Assembly (NCBI RefSeq): GCF_003270085.1
Contig: NZ_QFDQ01000012.1
Coordinates: 1-47,370, forward strand
DNA: 47,370 nucleotides
Source of the DNA: Streptomyces triticisoli
GTDB lineage: Bacteria; Actinomycetota; Actinomycetes; Streptomycetales; Streptomycetaceae
Direction of reading: 5' to 3'
The notes below the pieces were generated by a model. The model searched no databases. It saw only the letters and a program-made list of their open reading frames with translations, and was not told the DNA's origin. Each line of letters begins with the position of its first letter. The stretch's first letter is position 1. Positions 6,008 to 14,553 of the stretch are shown here, one piece after another. A program made the position numbers and the translations under genes.

Positions 6008-7984
6008 GTGTCAGACGTCCGTGTGATCATCCAACGCGATTCCGAGCGGGAAGAGCGCACGGTGACGACGGGCACCACGGCCGCCGACCTCTTCGCCGGC
6101 GAGCGCTCGATCATCGCCGCGCGCGTGGGCGGCGAGCTGAAGGACCTCGCCCACGAGGTCAAGGACGGCGAGACCGTCGAGGGCGTCGAGATCTCCTCCG
6201 AGGACGGCCTCAACATCCTGCGCCACTCCACCGCGCACGTCATGGCGCAGGCCGTGCAGGAGCTCTTCCCCGAGGCCAAGCTGGGCATCGGCCCGCCCGT
6301 CAGGGACGGCTTCTACTACGACTTCGACGTCGAGAGGCCGTTCACGCCCGAGGACCTCAAGGCCATCGAGAAGCGCATGCAGGCGATCCAGAAGCAGGGT
6401 CAGCGCTTCTCCCGCCGCGTCGTCACCGACGAGGCCGCCCGCGAGGAGCTGGCGGACGAGCCGTACAAGCTGGAGCTGATCGGCCTCAAGGGCTCCGCGT
6501 CGCACGAAGACGGCGCGGACGTCGAGGTCGGCGCCGGCGAGCTGACGATCTACGACAACCTGAACGCCAAGACCGGCGAGCTGTGCTGGAAGGACCTGTG
6601 CCGCGGTCCCCACCTGCCGTCGACCCGGATGATCCCGGCGTTCAAGCTGATGCGCAACGCCTCGGCGTACTGGCGCGGCAACGAGAAGAACAAACAGCTC
6701 CAGCGCATCTACGGCACCGCCTGGCCGTCCAGGGACGAGCTGAAGGCGTACCTGGATTTCCTCGCCGAAGCGGAGAAGCGCGACCACCGCAAGCTCGGCA
6801 GCGAGCTGGACCTGTTCTCCATCCCGGAGCAGATCGGCTCCGGCCTCGCCGTCTTCCACCCCAAGGGCGGCACCGTCCGCCGGGTCATGGAGGACTACTC
6901 GCGGCGCAAGCACGAGGAAGCCAGTTACGAGTTCGTCTACACCCCGCACGCGACGAAGGGGAAGCTCTTCGAGACCTCGGGCCACCTGGACTGGTACGCC
7001 GACGGCATGTACCCGCCCATGCAGCTCGACGAGGGCGTGGACTACTACCTCAAGCCCATGAACTGCCCGATGCACAACCTGATCTTCGACGCGCGCGGCC
7101 GGTCGTACCGTGAACTGCCCTTGAGGCTCTTTGAGTTCGGCACGGTCTACCGCTACGAGAAGTCGGGTGTCGTGCACGGTCTGACCCGGGCCCGCGGCTT
7201 CACCCAGGACGACGCGCACATCTACTGCACGCGCGAACAGATGGCCGACGAGCTCGACAAGACGCTCACCTTCGTGCTGAACCTGCTGCGGGACTACGGC
7301 CTGACGGACTTCTACCTGGAGCTGTCCACCAAGGACCCGGAAAAGTACGTCGGGACCGACGAGGCCTGGGAGGAGGCCACCGAGATCCTGCGCCAGGTCG
7401 GTGAGAAGCAGGGCCTGCAGCTGGTCCCGGACCCGGGTGGCGCGGCGTTCTACGGCCCGAAGATCTCCGTCCAGGTCCGCGACGCCATTGGCCGCACCTG
7501 GCAGATGTCCACGGTCCAGCTGGACTTCAACCTGCCGGAGCGGTTCGACCTGGAGTACACCGCCGCCGACGGCTCCAAGCAGCGCCCGGTCATGATCCAC
7601 CGCGCGCTGTTCGGCTCCATCGAGCGGTTCTTCGCGGTGCTGCTCGAGCACTACGCGGGCGCGTTCCCGGCGTGGCTGGCGCCGGTGCAGGCGGTGGGTA
7701 TCCCGGTGGGCGACGCCCACGTGGAGTACCTGGAGAAGTTCGCCGCCGATGCGAAGAAGCAGGGTCTGCGGGTCGAGGTGGACTCCTCCTCGGACCGCAT
7801 GCAGAAGAAGATCAGGAACGCCCAGAAGCAGAAGGTGCCGTTCATGGTGATCGTCGGCGACGACGACATGAATGCGGGCACGGTGTCGTTCCGCTACCGC
7901 GATGGGTCGCAGAAGAACGGCATTCCTCGTGACGAAGCGATCGCCGAGATCGTTGACGTGGTGGAGCGTCGGGTTCAGGTCTGA
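6008..7984 (+). CDS. thrS: Threonyl-tRNA synthetase
   Basis: The product of 658 residues is the size usual for streptomycete ThrRS. The order is an N-terminal TGS domain (about 1-65), the alanyl/threonyl editing domain with [11 protein letters not shown] (its HxxxH-type site), the class II catalytic core (motif 2 with [18 protein letters not shown], motif 3 with [10 protein letters not shown]), and the anticodon-binding domain to the end. It charges tRNA-Thr and corrects Ser mischarging. GTG 6008 follows AGGAG by 5 bases. A TACGAT -10 box at 5943-5948 may serve it, but no good -35 is seen. The 120-base leader shows no T-box. A downstream hairpin and a strong terminator follow. Confidence 0.97.
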   Translation: MSDVRVIIQRDSEREERTVTTGTTAADLFAGERSIIAARVGGELKDLAHEVKDGETVEGVEISSEDGLNILRHSTAHVMAQAVQELFPEAKLGIGPPVRDGFYYDFDVERPFTPEDLKAIEKRMQAIQKQGQRFSRRVVTDEAAREELADEPYKLELIGLKGSASHEDGADVEVGAGELTIYDNLNAKTGELCWKDLCRGPHLPSTRMIPAFKLMRNASAYWRGNEKNKQLQRIYGTAWPSRDELKAYLDFLAEAEKRDHRKLGSELDLFSIPEQIGSGLAVFHPKGGTVRRVMEDYSRRKHEEASYEFVYTPHATKGKLFETSGHLDWYADGMYPPMQLDEGVDYYLKPMNCPMHNLIFDARGRSYRELPLRLFEFGTVYRYEKSGVVHGLTRARGFTQDDAHIYCTREQMADELDKTLTFVLNLLRDYGLTDFYLELSTKDPEKYVGTDEAWEEATEILRQVGEKQGLQLVPDPGGAAFYGPKISVQVRDAIGRTWQMSTVQLDFNLPERFDLEYTAADGSKQRPVMIHRALFGSIERFFAVLLEHYAGAFPAWLAPVQAVGIPVGDAHVEYLEKFAADAKKQGLRVEVDSSSDRMQKKIRNAQKQKVPFMVIVGDDDMNAGTVSFRYRDGSQKNGIPRDEAIAEIVDVVERRVQV

Positions 7985-7985
7985 T

Positions 7986-8014
7986 GTGCTCCCCGCCTGC
8001 GCGGGGATCGGCCC
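7986..8014 (+). repeat. Single type I-E CRISPR-repeat-like sequence
   Basis: These 29 bases begin GTGCTCCCCGC, have a CCCCGC/GCGGGG stem and end in GCCC. That is the length and layout of the type I-E repeats used by many actinomycetes. It starts two bases after the thrS stop. There is no second copy, no spacer series and no cas gene in the window. It may be a chance hairpin or an isolated remnant, so I call it a repeat-like sequence and not an array. Confidence 0.4.
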
Positions 8015-8037
8015 CCGGGGGGTTCCCGGGGGCCTTT
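8010..8037 (+). terminator. thrS terminator
   Basis: A perfect 10-bp stem (8010-8019 with 8025-8034) with loop GGGTT is followed by TTT. It lies 26 bases after the thrS stop and before the HIT gene, whose own promoter follows at once. Confidence 0.85.
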
Positions 8038-8060
8038 GCCGTACCCCCACAGTGACGCCA

Positions 8061-8072
8061 TATGCTGCACGC
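8061..8072 (+). promoter_or_regulatory. Promoter of the HIT gene giving a leaderless transcript
   Basis: TATGCT at 8061-8066 fits the TAnnnT -10 consensus. It ends 6 bases before ATG 8073, so transcription should begin at or next to the start codon. No ribosome-binding site is present upstream of the ATG, which agrees with leaderless translation. No good -35 box is seen. Confidence 0.55.
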
Positions 8073-8618
8073 ATGACGAGTGAGCCGGAGCAGCAGTCGG
8101 GAGTGGGCACGCAGGACGCGTTCCAGCGTCTGTGGACGCCCCACCGGATGGCCTACATCCAGGGCGAGAACAAGCCGAGCGGCCCCGGTGCCGACGACGG
8201 CTGCCCCTTCTGCTCGATCCCGGCCAAGTCCGACGAGGACGGGCTGATTGTCCGGCGCGGCGAGCTGGTCTACGCGGTGCTCAATCTGTACCCCTACAAC
8301 GGCGGTCACACCATGGTCGTTCCGTACCGGCACGTCGCCGACTACACCGACCTGACCGAGGCGGAGACCGCGGAGCTCGCGGAGCTCACCAAGCAGGCGA
8401 TGCGGGCTCTGCGCGCTGCCTCCGGCGCCCATGGCTTCAACATCGGCCTGAACCAGGGCGCGGTCGCCGGCGCCGGTATCGCCGCCCACCTGCACCAGCA
8501 CATCGTGCCCCGCTGGGGCGGCGACACCAACTTCCTGCCCGTGATCGGCCACACGAGGGTCCTGCCGCAGCTCCTCGCCGACACCCGCAAGATGCTCGCG
8601 GAGGCATGGCCCGCGTAG
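8073..8618 (+). CDS. HIT-family nucleotide hydrolase/phosphorylase
   Basis: The product of 181 residues carries the histidine triad H139-L-H141-Q-H143 followed by IVPRW, and CPFC (C44, C47), a probable metal site. HTMVVPYRHV is also typical. The closest known relatives are actinobacterial diadenosine tetraphosphate phosphorylase-like HIT proteins, whose gene also sits between thrS and pgsA in mycobacteria. The likely role is cleavage of ApnA or AMP-linked nucleotides in the cytoplasm; the exact substrate is inferred. The gene starts right at its predicted transcription start and ends convergent with the membrane-protein gene. Confidence 0.9.
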   Translation: MTSEPEQQSGVGTQDAFQRLWTPHRMAYIQGENKPSGPGADDGCPFCSIPAKSDEDGLIVRRGELVYAVLNLYPYNGGHTMVVPYRHVADYTDLTEAETAELAELTKQAMRALRAASGAHGFNIGLNQGAVAGAGIAAHLHQHIVPRWGGDTNFLPVIGHTRVLPQLLADTRKMLAEAWPA

Positions 8619-8639
8619 TACCGCGGGCGGGCCCGCGTC

Positions 8640-10307
8640 TCACGCGTCGTACACGTCGGCCTTCTTCGGCGACACCTCCTGCACCCCTCCGCTGAGGACC
8701 GACGCGCGGGAGCCGAACTTCTCGACGTCCACCCCGTTCTCCTTGAGAACCTTGAGCGCCGCCGCGTGCACCACCCGCAATACCGGAGTGGCGGCGCGCA
8801 GCGCGTCGTCGGCCATGAAGCGGTGTCGCCAGGGCTGGTCGGCCCAGGCGTGCCGCAGGCCGAAGGGTTCGGGCAGGGTGAGGCTGCCGCCGAGCCAGTT
8901 CAGCAGGGGTGGGTACCAGGTCAGGGGGGCGCGGGCGGCGAGCCGTACGACCTCGTCGGCGTCGACCAGGGGCAGCTTCACCTTGCGGGTCTCCCAGAAC
9001 CGGAGCGCCTTCTGGACCTCCTTCTCCTTGGCCGCCGGCTTCTCGTTGAACAGGGGGTTGACCGGTCCCAGGGCGTGGCCGGTGACCTCGATGCGCAAGG
9101 TGTCGTGCAGCACCGTCACGGTGACCAGCATGGTGATCACCAAGTGGCCGTCCCAGAGCGTCCACTGCACGCCGAGGTAGTGCCGGTCACCGCTGCCGAA
9201 CTGTTGCTTGTTGCAGATGTCCTGTATGGCGTGTGTCTTGACCGTGTACGCGTCGACGTCCGTACCGCTCGGCCGGGAGACCTCCGTCGCGTTCTCCCCG
9301 ATCGGCGTGACGATCCAGTGCGTGACGGACGGCTTGGGGAAGCCGCCGGTGTTGATGGGCGTGCGTTCCAGCATGGCCAGGCCGCCCTGGATCGCGGTGA
9401 TGACGTCCCAGCTGCGGAAGGGGTGGAACTCCTTGCCCTGCTCGGCGGGGACCAGTTCCTCGGCCAGCTGCCAGCTGCCCCAGCGCGTGCCCATGCCGAG
9501 TATGCCCTTGGGGCCGGCGTAGAAGACGGAGTTGGACTGCTGTTCCGCGCTGAGGCGGGCGAGTTCCTTGCGTACCTGCTCGGCCGCGTCGCCGGGGCTG
9601 CCCGGTACGGCCTCGGGGATCTTCGCCCCCACGCCGCTGCCGGAGAGCAGGGCCGCCCAGTACTCCCGCAGTTCGTGTGCCGAGCGTTCGCAGATCCGCT
9701 TGGCCCAGAACCAGCCGACGACCGGCAGGACGATCGCCGCGCGCGCGTACCAGGCCCAGAAGCCGGTGAAGGGCATCTTGATCAGGAAGAGCACGGCGAG
9801 GGTGCCCACGGCGACCAGCAGGGTGGTGGCGAGGGCGCCGGCCCGCTTGTCCTCCCGTCTGCTGACGTTGGTGCGCAGAGTGAACACCAGCAGCCACATG
9901 AGGAGGCCGGGCAGGAAGAGCACTCCGCACAGCACCGTCACCGCCGTGAGCCAGTTGTCGCGCTCCCGGCGGATGCGGTGGGCGGCCAGGCAGTGCTCGA
10001 CCACGACTTGGGGTTCGGTGCCGAAGGACTGGATGAGCGGTGCACGTCCGGCGCCCAGCATGCGGTCGATCACCGCGCGGGAGAAGGCCTCACCGAGCCG
10101 GGGCCGGAAGATCTTCGCCCAGGGACGCGGCGGCTTGACCGTCGACTTGTGCCATTCGTTGTCGGCTTGGAGGATCTTGGTGACCTCGTCGTCCCGGTAG
10201 GCCGCCGAGGCCAGGGCATAGGTCGCCGCCGTCTGCCCTGCCGCCCCGGACAGGGGCACCTGCGCCCCGGGACTGAAATCGAATCCGTCCGTCACTGCCG
10301 CCCCCAT
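8640..10307 (-). CDS. Membrane protein of unknown function
   Basis: This 555-residue product has three probable membrane helices at about 120-144, 157-176 and 187-203, with a soluble N-terminal part of about 115 residues and a C-terminal part of about 350 residues. I recognise no domain. The C-terminal part contains YLGVQWTLWDGHLVITMLVTV and later PPLLNWLGGSLTLPEPFGLR, which may help in searches. ATG 10307 is the start I prefer, but GTG 10295 is possible; neither has a strong ribosome-binding site. It follows the EF-G2 gene on the same strand after a terminator hairpin, so it is probably transcribed separately. The HIT gene ends convergently 21 bases away. Confidence 0.75.
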   Translation of the reverse strand: MGAAVTDGFDFSPGAQVPLSGAAGQTAATYALASAAYRDDEVTKILQADNEWHKSTVKPPRPWAKIFRPRLGEAFSRAVIDRMLGAGRAPLIQSFGTEPQVVVEHCLAAHRIRRERDNWLTAVTVLCGVLFLPGLLMWLLVFTLRTNVSRREDKRAGALATTLLVAVGTLAVLFLIKMPFTGFWAWYARAAIVLPVVGWFWAKRICERSAHELREYWAALLSGSGVGAKIPEAVPGSPGDAAEQVRKELARLSAEQQSNSVFYAGPKGILGMGTRWGSWQLAEELVPAEQGKEFHPFRSWDVITAIQGGLAMLERTPINTGGFPKPSVTHWIVTPIGENATEVSRPSGTDVDAYTVKTHAIQDICNKQQFGSGDRHYLGVQWTLWDGHLVITMLVTVTVLHDTLRIEVTGHALGPVNPLFNEKPAAKEKEVQKALRFWETRKVKLPLVDADEVVRLAARAPLTWYPPLLNWLGGSLTLPEPFGLRHAWADQPWRHRFMADDALRAATPVLRVVHAAALKVLKENGVDVEKFGSRASVLSGGVQEVSPKKADVYDA

Positions 10308-10401
10308 TGCCGCCGCACCTGCCTTGCGGCATTCCCGACTTCCCTGCCCCGCACACCTGTTGATCAGGTCATCAGGGTATCGGGAGTCACTGACACGGGG
10401 A

Positions 10402-10425
10402 GGCGGACGGCCGAAGCCGTCCGCC
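10402..10425 (-). terminator. Terminator after the EF-G2 gene
   Basis: A perfect 10-bp stem (10402-10411 with 10416-10425) has a 4-base loop, reading TTCG on the minus strand. It is about 60 bases past the EF-G2 stop. Confidence 0.7.
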
Positions 10426-10486
10426 TGTTCGGAACGAAGCGTTTCGGCGCCCGGGTTGTGCGCCCGGCGCGACCGTGGCGCGTCAA

Positions 10487-12685
10487 CTACGATGCCTCGC
10501 GCTCCTGTTGCCGGACCCGGTCGGCCACCTGCGGCGGCATCGGCTCGTGCCGTACGTACCGGCGGTCGAAGCGGGCCGTGCCGTGCGACAGGGAGCGCAG
10601 GTCGACCGCGTACCGGCCGATCTCGATCTCGGGCACCTCGGCCCTGATGAGGGTTCGGCCGTTGCCCACCTGTTCGGTGCCCAGCAGCCGGCCGCGCCGG
10701 CCGGACAGGTCGCTCATGACGGCGCCCACGTAGTCGTCGCCGACCAGCACGGTCACCTCGGCCACCGGCTCCAGCAGGTGGATCCTGGCGTCGGCCGCGG
10801 CCTCCCGCAGCGCCAGCGCGCCGGCCGTCTGGAAGGCGGCGTCGGAGGAGTCCACCGAGTGGGCCTTGCCGTCGAGGAGCGTGACCCGCACGTCGATCAG
10901 CGGGTAGCCGGTGGCGACTCCCCTGGCGGCCTGGGCCCTGACGCCCTTCTCCACCGACGGGATGAACTGCCGTGGCACGGCCCCGCCGACCACCTTGTCG
11001 ACGAACTCGATGCCCGAGCCGCCCGGCAGCGGCTCCACCTCGATCTCGCAGATGGCGTACTGTCCGTGCCCACCGGACTGTTTGACGTGCCGGCCGCGTC
11101 CGGCGGACCTGGTCGCGAACGTCTCCCGCAGGGAGACCCGGTGCGGTACGACGTCGACCTGGACGCCGTACCTGCTGCGCAGCCGCTCCAGGGCGACGTC
11201 GGCGTGCGCCTCGCCCAGGCACCACAGCACGACCTGGTGGGTGTCCTGGTTCTGCTCCAGGCGCATCGTCGGGTCCTCCGCGACCAGCCGGGCCAGGCCC
11301 TGGGAGAGCTTGTCCTCGTCCGGTTTGCTGTGCGCCCGGATGGCCAGCGGCAGCAGGGGATCGGGCATCTGCCAGGGCTCCATCAGCAGCGGGTCGTCCT
11401 TGGCGGAGAGCGTGTCGCCGGTCTCCGCGCGGCCCAGCTTCGCCACGCACGCGAGATCGCCCGCGACGGCGTGCGTCACCGGGCGCTGCTGTTTGCCGAA
11501 CGGCGTGGTCAGGGCGCCGACGCGCTCGTCGACGTCGTGGTCCTCGTGCCCGCGGTCGGCCAGCCCGTGCCCGGAGACGTGCACCGTCTCATCGGGGCGC
11601 AGGGTGCCGGAGAAGACGCGGACCAGGGAGATCCGGCCGACGTACGGGTCGGAGGAGGTCTTGACGACCTCGGCGACCAGCGGACCGTCGGGGTCGCACG
11701 GCTTCAGCTCGCGCGGCCTGCCGTCGATGGTGGTGACAGCGGGCACCTCGCGCTCCAGCGGGGTGGGGAAGCCGCCGGTGACCAGCTCCAGGAGCTCCAC
11801 CGTGCCGATGCCCTGCCTGGCTCCGTCGGCCGCGGGGGCGGCGGCCAGGACGGGGAAGAACGCCCCGCGCGCGACGGCCCGTTCCAGGTCCTCGACGAGT
11901 GTCTTGACGTCGATCTGCTCACCGCCGAGGTAGCGGTCCATGAGGGTCTCGTCCTCGCTCTCGGAGATGATCCCCTCGATCAGCCGGTTGCGGGCCTCCT
12001 CCAGCCGTGGCAGCTGGTCCTCGCCGGGCTCGGACTCCTTGCGCTCCCCGGTGGAGTAGTCGAACAGCTTCTGTGTCAGCAGCCCGGCCAGTCCGGTCAC
12101 GGGCGCGTGCCCGTCGGGGCCCTGCGGTCCGTGCAGCGGCAGGTACAGCGGCAGTACGGCGTCGGGGTCGTCCGCGCCGAACGCCTCCGCGCACACCCGC
12201 GTCATCTCCTCGAAGTCGGCGCGGGCGGCCTCCAGGTGCGTGACCACGATGGCGCGCGGCATGCCGACGGCCGCGCACTCCTCCCACACCATGCGGGTCG
12301 AGCCGTTCACGCCGTCGGAGGCGGAGACGACGAACAGGGCTGCGTCCGCGGCGCGCAGACCGGCCCTGAGCTCCCCGACGAAGTCGGCGTAGCCGGGGGT
12401 GTCCAGTAGGTTGATCTTGATGCCGTCCCAATCGACGGGCACCAGGGAGAGCTGCACCGAGCGCTGCTGCCGGTGCTCGATCTCGTCGTAGTCCGAGAGG
12501 CTGCCGCCGTCCTCCACACGGCCCGCCCGGTTCACCGCTCCCGCCGTCAGCGCGAGAGCCTCCACCAGAGTCGTCTTGCCCGATCCGGAGTGGCCGACCA
12601 GCACCACATTCCGTACGGACGCGGGATGGTCGGCCGCCATTGCCCTGCCGGCGGCTCCGGGGTGTGTTTGCACCTTGTCGCCCAT
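10487..12685 (-). CDS. Elongation factor G-like protein EF-G2
   Basis: The product has 732 residues with the full EF-G domain order: G domain, domain II, then III-V (RFDRRYVRHEPMP near the end). G1 is GHSGSGKTT (31-39) and G3 is DTPGYADF (95-102). The G4 guanine-specificity motif NKxD is replaced by THLE (149-152), a known departure in actinobacterial EF-G2 and one that sets it apart from canonical FusA. The paralogue in Mycobacterium is reported to bind nucleotide without normal ribosome-dependent GTPase activity, so it may not be a true translocase. ATG 12685 has GGGAGG 7-8 bases upstream. A terminator follows. Confidence 0.88.
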   Translation of the reverse strand: MGDKVQTHPGAAGRAMAADHPASVRNVVLVGHSGSGKTTLVEALALTAGAVNRAGRVEDGGSLSDYDEIEHRQQRSVQLSLVPVDWDGIKINLLDTPGYADFVGELRAGLRAADAALFVVSASDGVNGSTRMVWEECAAVGMPRAIVVTHLEAARADFEEMTRVCAEAFGADDPDAVLPLYLPLHGPQGPDGHAPVTGLAGLLTQKLFDYSTGERKESEPGEDQLPRLEEARNRLIEGIISESEDETLMDRYLGGEQIDVKTLVEDLERAVARGAFFPVLAAAPAADGARQGIGTVELLELVTGGFPTPLEREVPAVTTIDGRPRELKPCDPDGPLVAEVVKTSSDPYVGRISLVRVFSGTLRPDETVHVSGHGLADRGHEDHDVDERVGALTTPFGKQQRPVTHAVAGDLACVAKLGRAETGDTLSAKDDPLLMEPWQMPDPLLPLAIRAHSKPDEDKLSQGLARLVAEDPTMRLEQNQDTHQVVLWCLGEAHADVALERLRSRYGVQVDVVPHRVSLRETFATRSAGRGRHVKQSGGHGQYAICEIEVEPLPGGSGIEFVDKVVGGAVPRQFIPSVEKGVRAQAARGVATGYPLIDVRVTLLDGKAHSVDSSDAAFQTAGALALREAAADARIHLLEPVAEVTVLVGDDYVGAVMSDLSGRRGRLLGTEQVGNGRTLIRAEVPEIEIGRYAVDLRSLSHGTARFDRRYVRHEPMPPQVADRVRQQEREAS

Positions 12686-12967
12686 GATCCTGCCTCCCGT
12701 GCACGGTGAGGTCGTTGTGGGCGCGGACACGCGGCACCGCGTCACTGGCGGCTCCTGCGATCGCCCGCGGTCCTTCGAGCTTTCCACTCCCGTCACGCTG
12801 CGTCCATACGAAGGACCCGATCCCGCCGTCCACCGGCGGGTCGCGCGCCGCGGCCCCGGGGGTGCGGGTGCCCGGCTGTCGCACCTGCGGGTGCGTGACC
12901 GTGACTACGATGGGCCAGCCGGTGGCCAGCAGGGGTCGCCCGGCGAACACCGACCCTCGGGAAGGCC

Positions 12968-13639
12968 ATGCTGAACAAGTACGCGCGTGCATTCTTCACG
13001 CGTGTCCTCACCCCGTTCGCCGCGTTTCTCGTCCGCCGGGGCGTGAGCCCGGACACGGTCACGCTGATCGGGACGGCCGGAGTGGTCGCGGGCGCGCTGG
13101 TCTTCTACCCCCGGGGCGAGTTCTTCTGGGGTACGGTCGTGATCACGCTGTTCGTGTTCTCCGACCTCGTCGACGGCAACATGGCCCGCCAGCTGGGCCG
13201 CTCCAGCCGCTGGGGGGCCTTCCTGGACTCCACGCTCGACCGGGTCGCCGACGGCGCGATCTTCGGCGGGTTCGCCCTGTGGTACGCGGGCCAGGGCGAC
13301 AACAACGTGCTGTGCGCGGTGTCGATCTTCTGTCTGGCCAGTGGCCAGGTCGTGTCGTACACCAAGGCCCGGGGCGAGTCGATCGGCCTGCCCGTCGCCG
13401 TCAACGGGCTGGTCGAGCGGGCCGAGCGGCTGGTGATCTCACTGGTCGCGGCCGGGTTCGCGGGTCTGCACAAGTTCGGTGTGCCGGGCATCCAGTACCT
13501 GCTGCCGATCGCCCTGTGGATCGTCGCCGCCGGCAGCCTGGTCACGCTGATCCAGCGGGTCGTCACCGTCCGCCGCGAGTCGGCCGAGGCGGATGCCGCC
13601 GAGACCCTGCCGGAGCAGGGGAGCGAGGCGGCGAAATGA
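12968..13639 (+). CDS. pgsA: Phosphatidylinositol phosphate synthase (CDP-alcohol phosphotransferase)
   Basis: This 223-residue integral membrane protein has the complete CDP-alcohol phosphotransferase signature D66-x2-D69-G-x2-A-R-x8-G-x3-D87-x3-D91. Several hydrophobic helices follow. In actinobacteria the gene next to patA and pimA makes phosphatidylinositol phosphate from CDP-diacylglycerol and inositol phosphate, the first step to phosphatidylinositol mannosides, so that role is assigned from context. Another family member (phosphatidylglycerophosphate synthase) is the alternative. A TACGAT box at 12906-12911 may be the -10. The 282-base divergent gap to the EF-G2 gene otherwise shows only GC-rich repeats. 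It overlaps patA as ATGA. Confidence 0.92.
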   Translation: MLNKYARAFFTRVLTPFAAFLVRRGVSPDTVTLIGTAGVVAGALVFYPRGEFFWGTVVITLFVFSDLVDGNMARQLGRSSRWGAFLDSTLDRVADGAIFGGFALWYAGQGDNNVLCAVSIFCLASGQVVSYTKARGESIGLPVAVNGLVERAERLVISLVAAGFAGLHKFGVPGIQYLLPIALWIVAAGSLVTLIQRVVTVRRESAEADAAETLPEQGSEAAK

Positions 13640-14553
13640 GCGTCCAGGAGCGCCTCGGCGACGCGCTGTACGGCCTCGGCTGGAGCACGGTCAAGAAGCT
13701 GCCCGAACCGGTCGCCGTACGGCTGGGCCGCACCATCGCCGATCTCGCCTTCAAGCAGGGCGGCAAGGGCGTGAAGCGGCTGGAGAGCAACTACGCGCGC
13801 GTGGTGCCCGACGCGACCCCCGAGCGCCTGGCGGAGCTCACGCGCGCGGGCATGCGCTCGTACCTGCGGTACTGGATGGAGTCCTTCCGGCTGCCGGCCT
13901 GGAGCGCCGAGCGGATCAGGACCGGCTTCGACCCCAAGGGCCTGCACCACCTGACCGACGGCCTTGCGGCCGGCCGGGGCGTCGTCCTCGCCCTGCCCCA
14001 CCTGGCCAACTGGGATCTGGCCGGCGCCTGGGTCACCACCGAGCTGAAGACGCCGTTCACGACCGTCGCCGAGCGCCTGAGGCCGGAGACGCTCTACGAC
14101 CGGTTCGTCGCCTACCGCGAGGGACTGGGCATGGAGGTCCTGCCGCACAGTGGCGGCTCCGCGTTCGGCACGCTGGCCCGGCGGCTGCGCGACGGCGGGC
14201 TGGTCTGCCTGGTCGCCGACCGGGACCTGTCCGCCTCCGGAGTGGAGGTGACGTTCTTCGGCGAGACGGCCCGGATGCCCGCCGGACCCGCCCTGCTGGC
14301 CCAGCAGACGGGCGCCCTGCTGCTGCCCGCCACGCTCTGGTACGACGACTCGCCCGTCATGCGGGGCCGCGTCCACCCCCCGATCGAGGTGCCCGGGACA
14401 GGTACGCGGGCCGAGAGGACGTCTGTCATGACACAGGCGCTGGCCGACGCCTTCGCCACGGGGATCGCCGACCATCCGGAGGACTGGCACATGCTGCAGC
14501 GCTTGTGGCTCGCGGACCTGGAACCCCGCCCTGCGGACGGGGAGCGCGCGTGA
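13636..14553 (+). CDS. patA: Phosphatidylinositol mannoside acyltransferase
   Basis: The product of 305 residues belongs to the LpxL/HtrB-like lysophospholipid acyltransferases. The catalytic HX4D motif is PHLANWD with H122 and D127. GGSAFGTLARRLRDGG and VADRD are further typical segments. It should transfer an acyl chain from acyl-CoA to the mannose of PIM at the inner membrane face. The start overlaps the pgsA stop as ATGA, and the end overlaps pimA as GTGA, so the three are made as one operon. Confidence 0.92.
   Translation: MSVQERLGDALYGLGWSTVKKLPEPVAVRLGRTIADLAFKQGGKGVKRLESNYARVVPDATPERLAELTRAGMRSYLRYWMESFRLPAWSAERIRTGFDPKGLHHLTDGLAAGRGVVLALPHLANWDLAGAWVTTELKTPFTTVAERLRPETLYDRFVAYREGLGMEVLPHSGGSAFGTLARRLRDGGLVCLVADRDLSASGVEVTFFGETARMPAGPALLAQQTGALLLPATLWYDDSPVMRGRVHPPIEVPGTGTRAERTSVMTQALADAFATGIADHPEDWHMLQRLWLADLEPRPADGERA

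Noticed and set aside
7986..8040. A CRISPR array after thrS
   Set aside because: There is only one repeat-like unit; what follows is a standard terminator, and no cas genes are present.
10308..11450. Much longer N-terminus for the 555-residue membrane protein
   Set aside because: The open frame upstream runs through the EF-G2 gene in another frame and the terminator hairpin at 10402-10425, and is only a codon-bias shadow.
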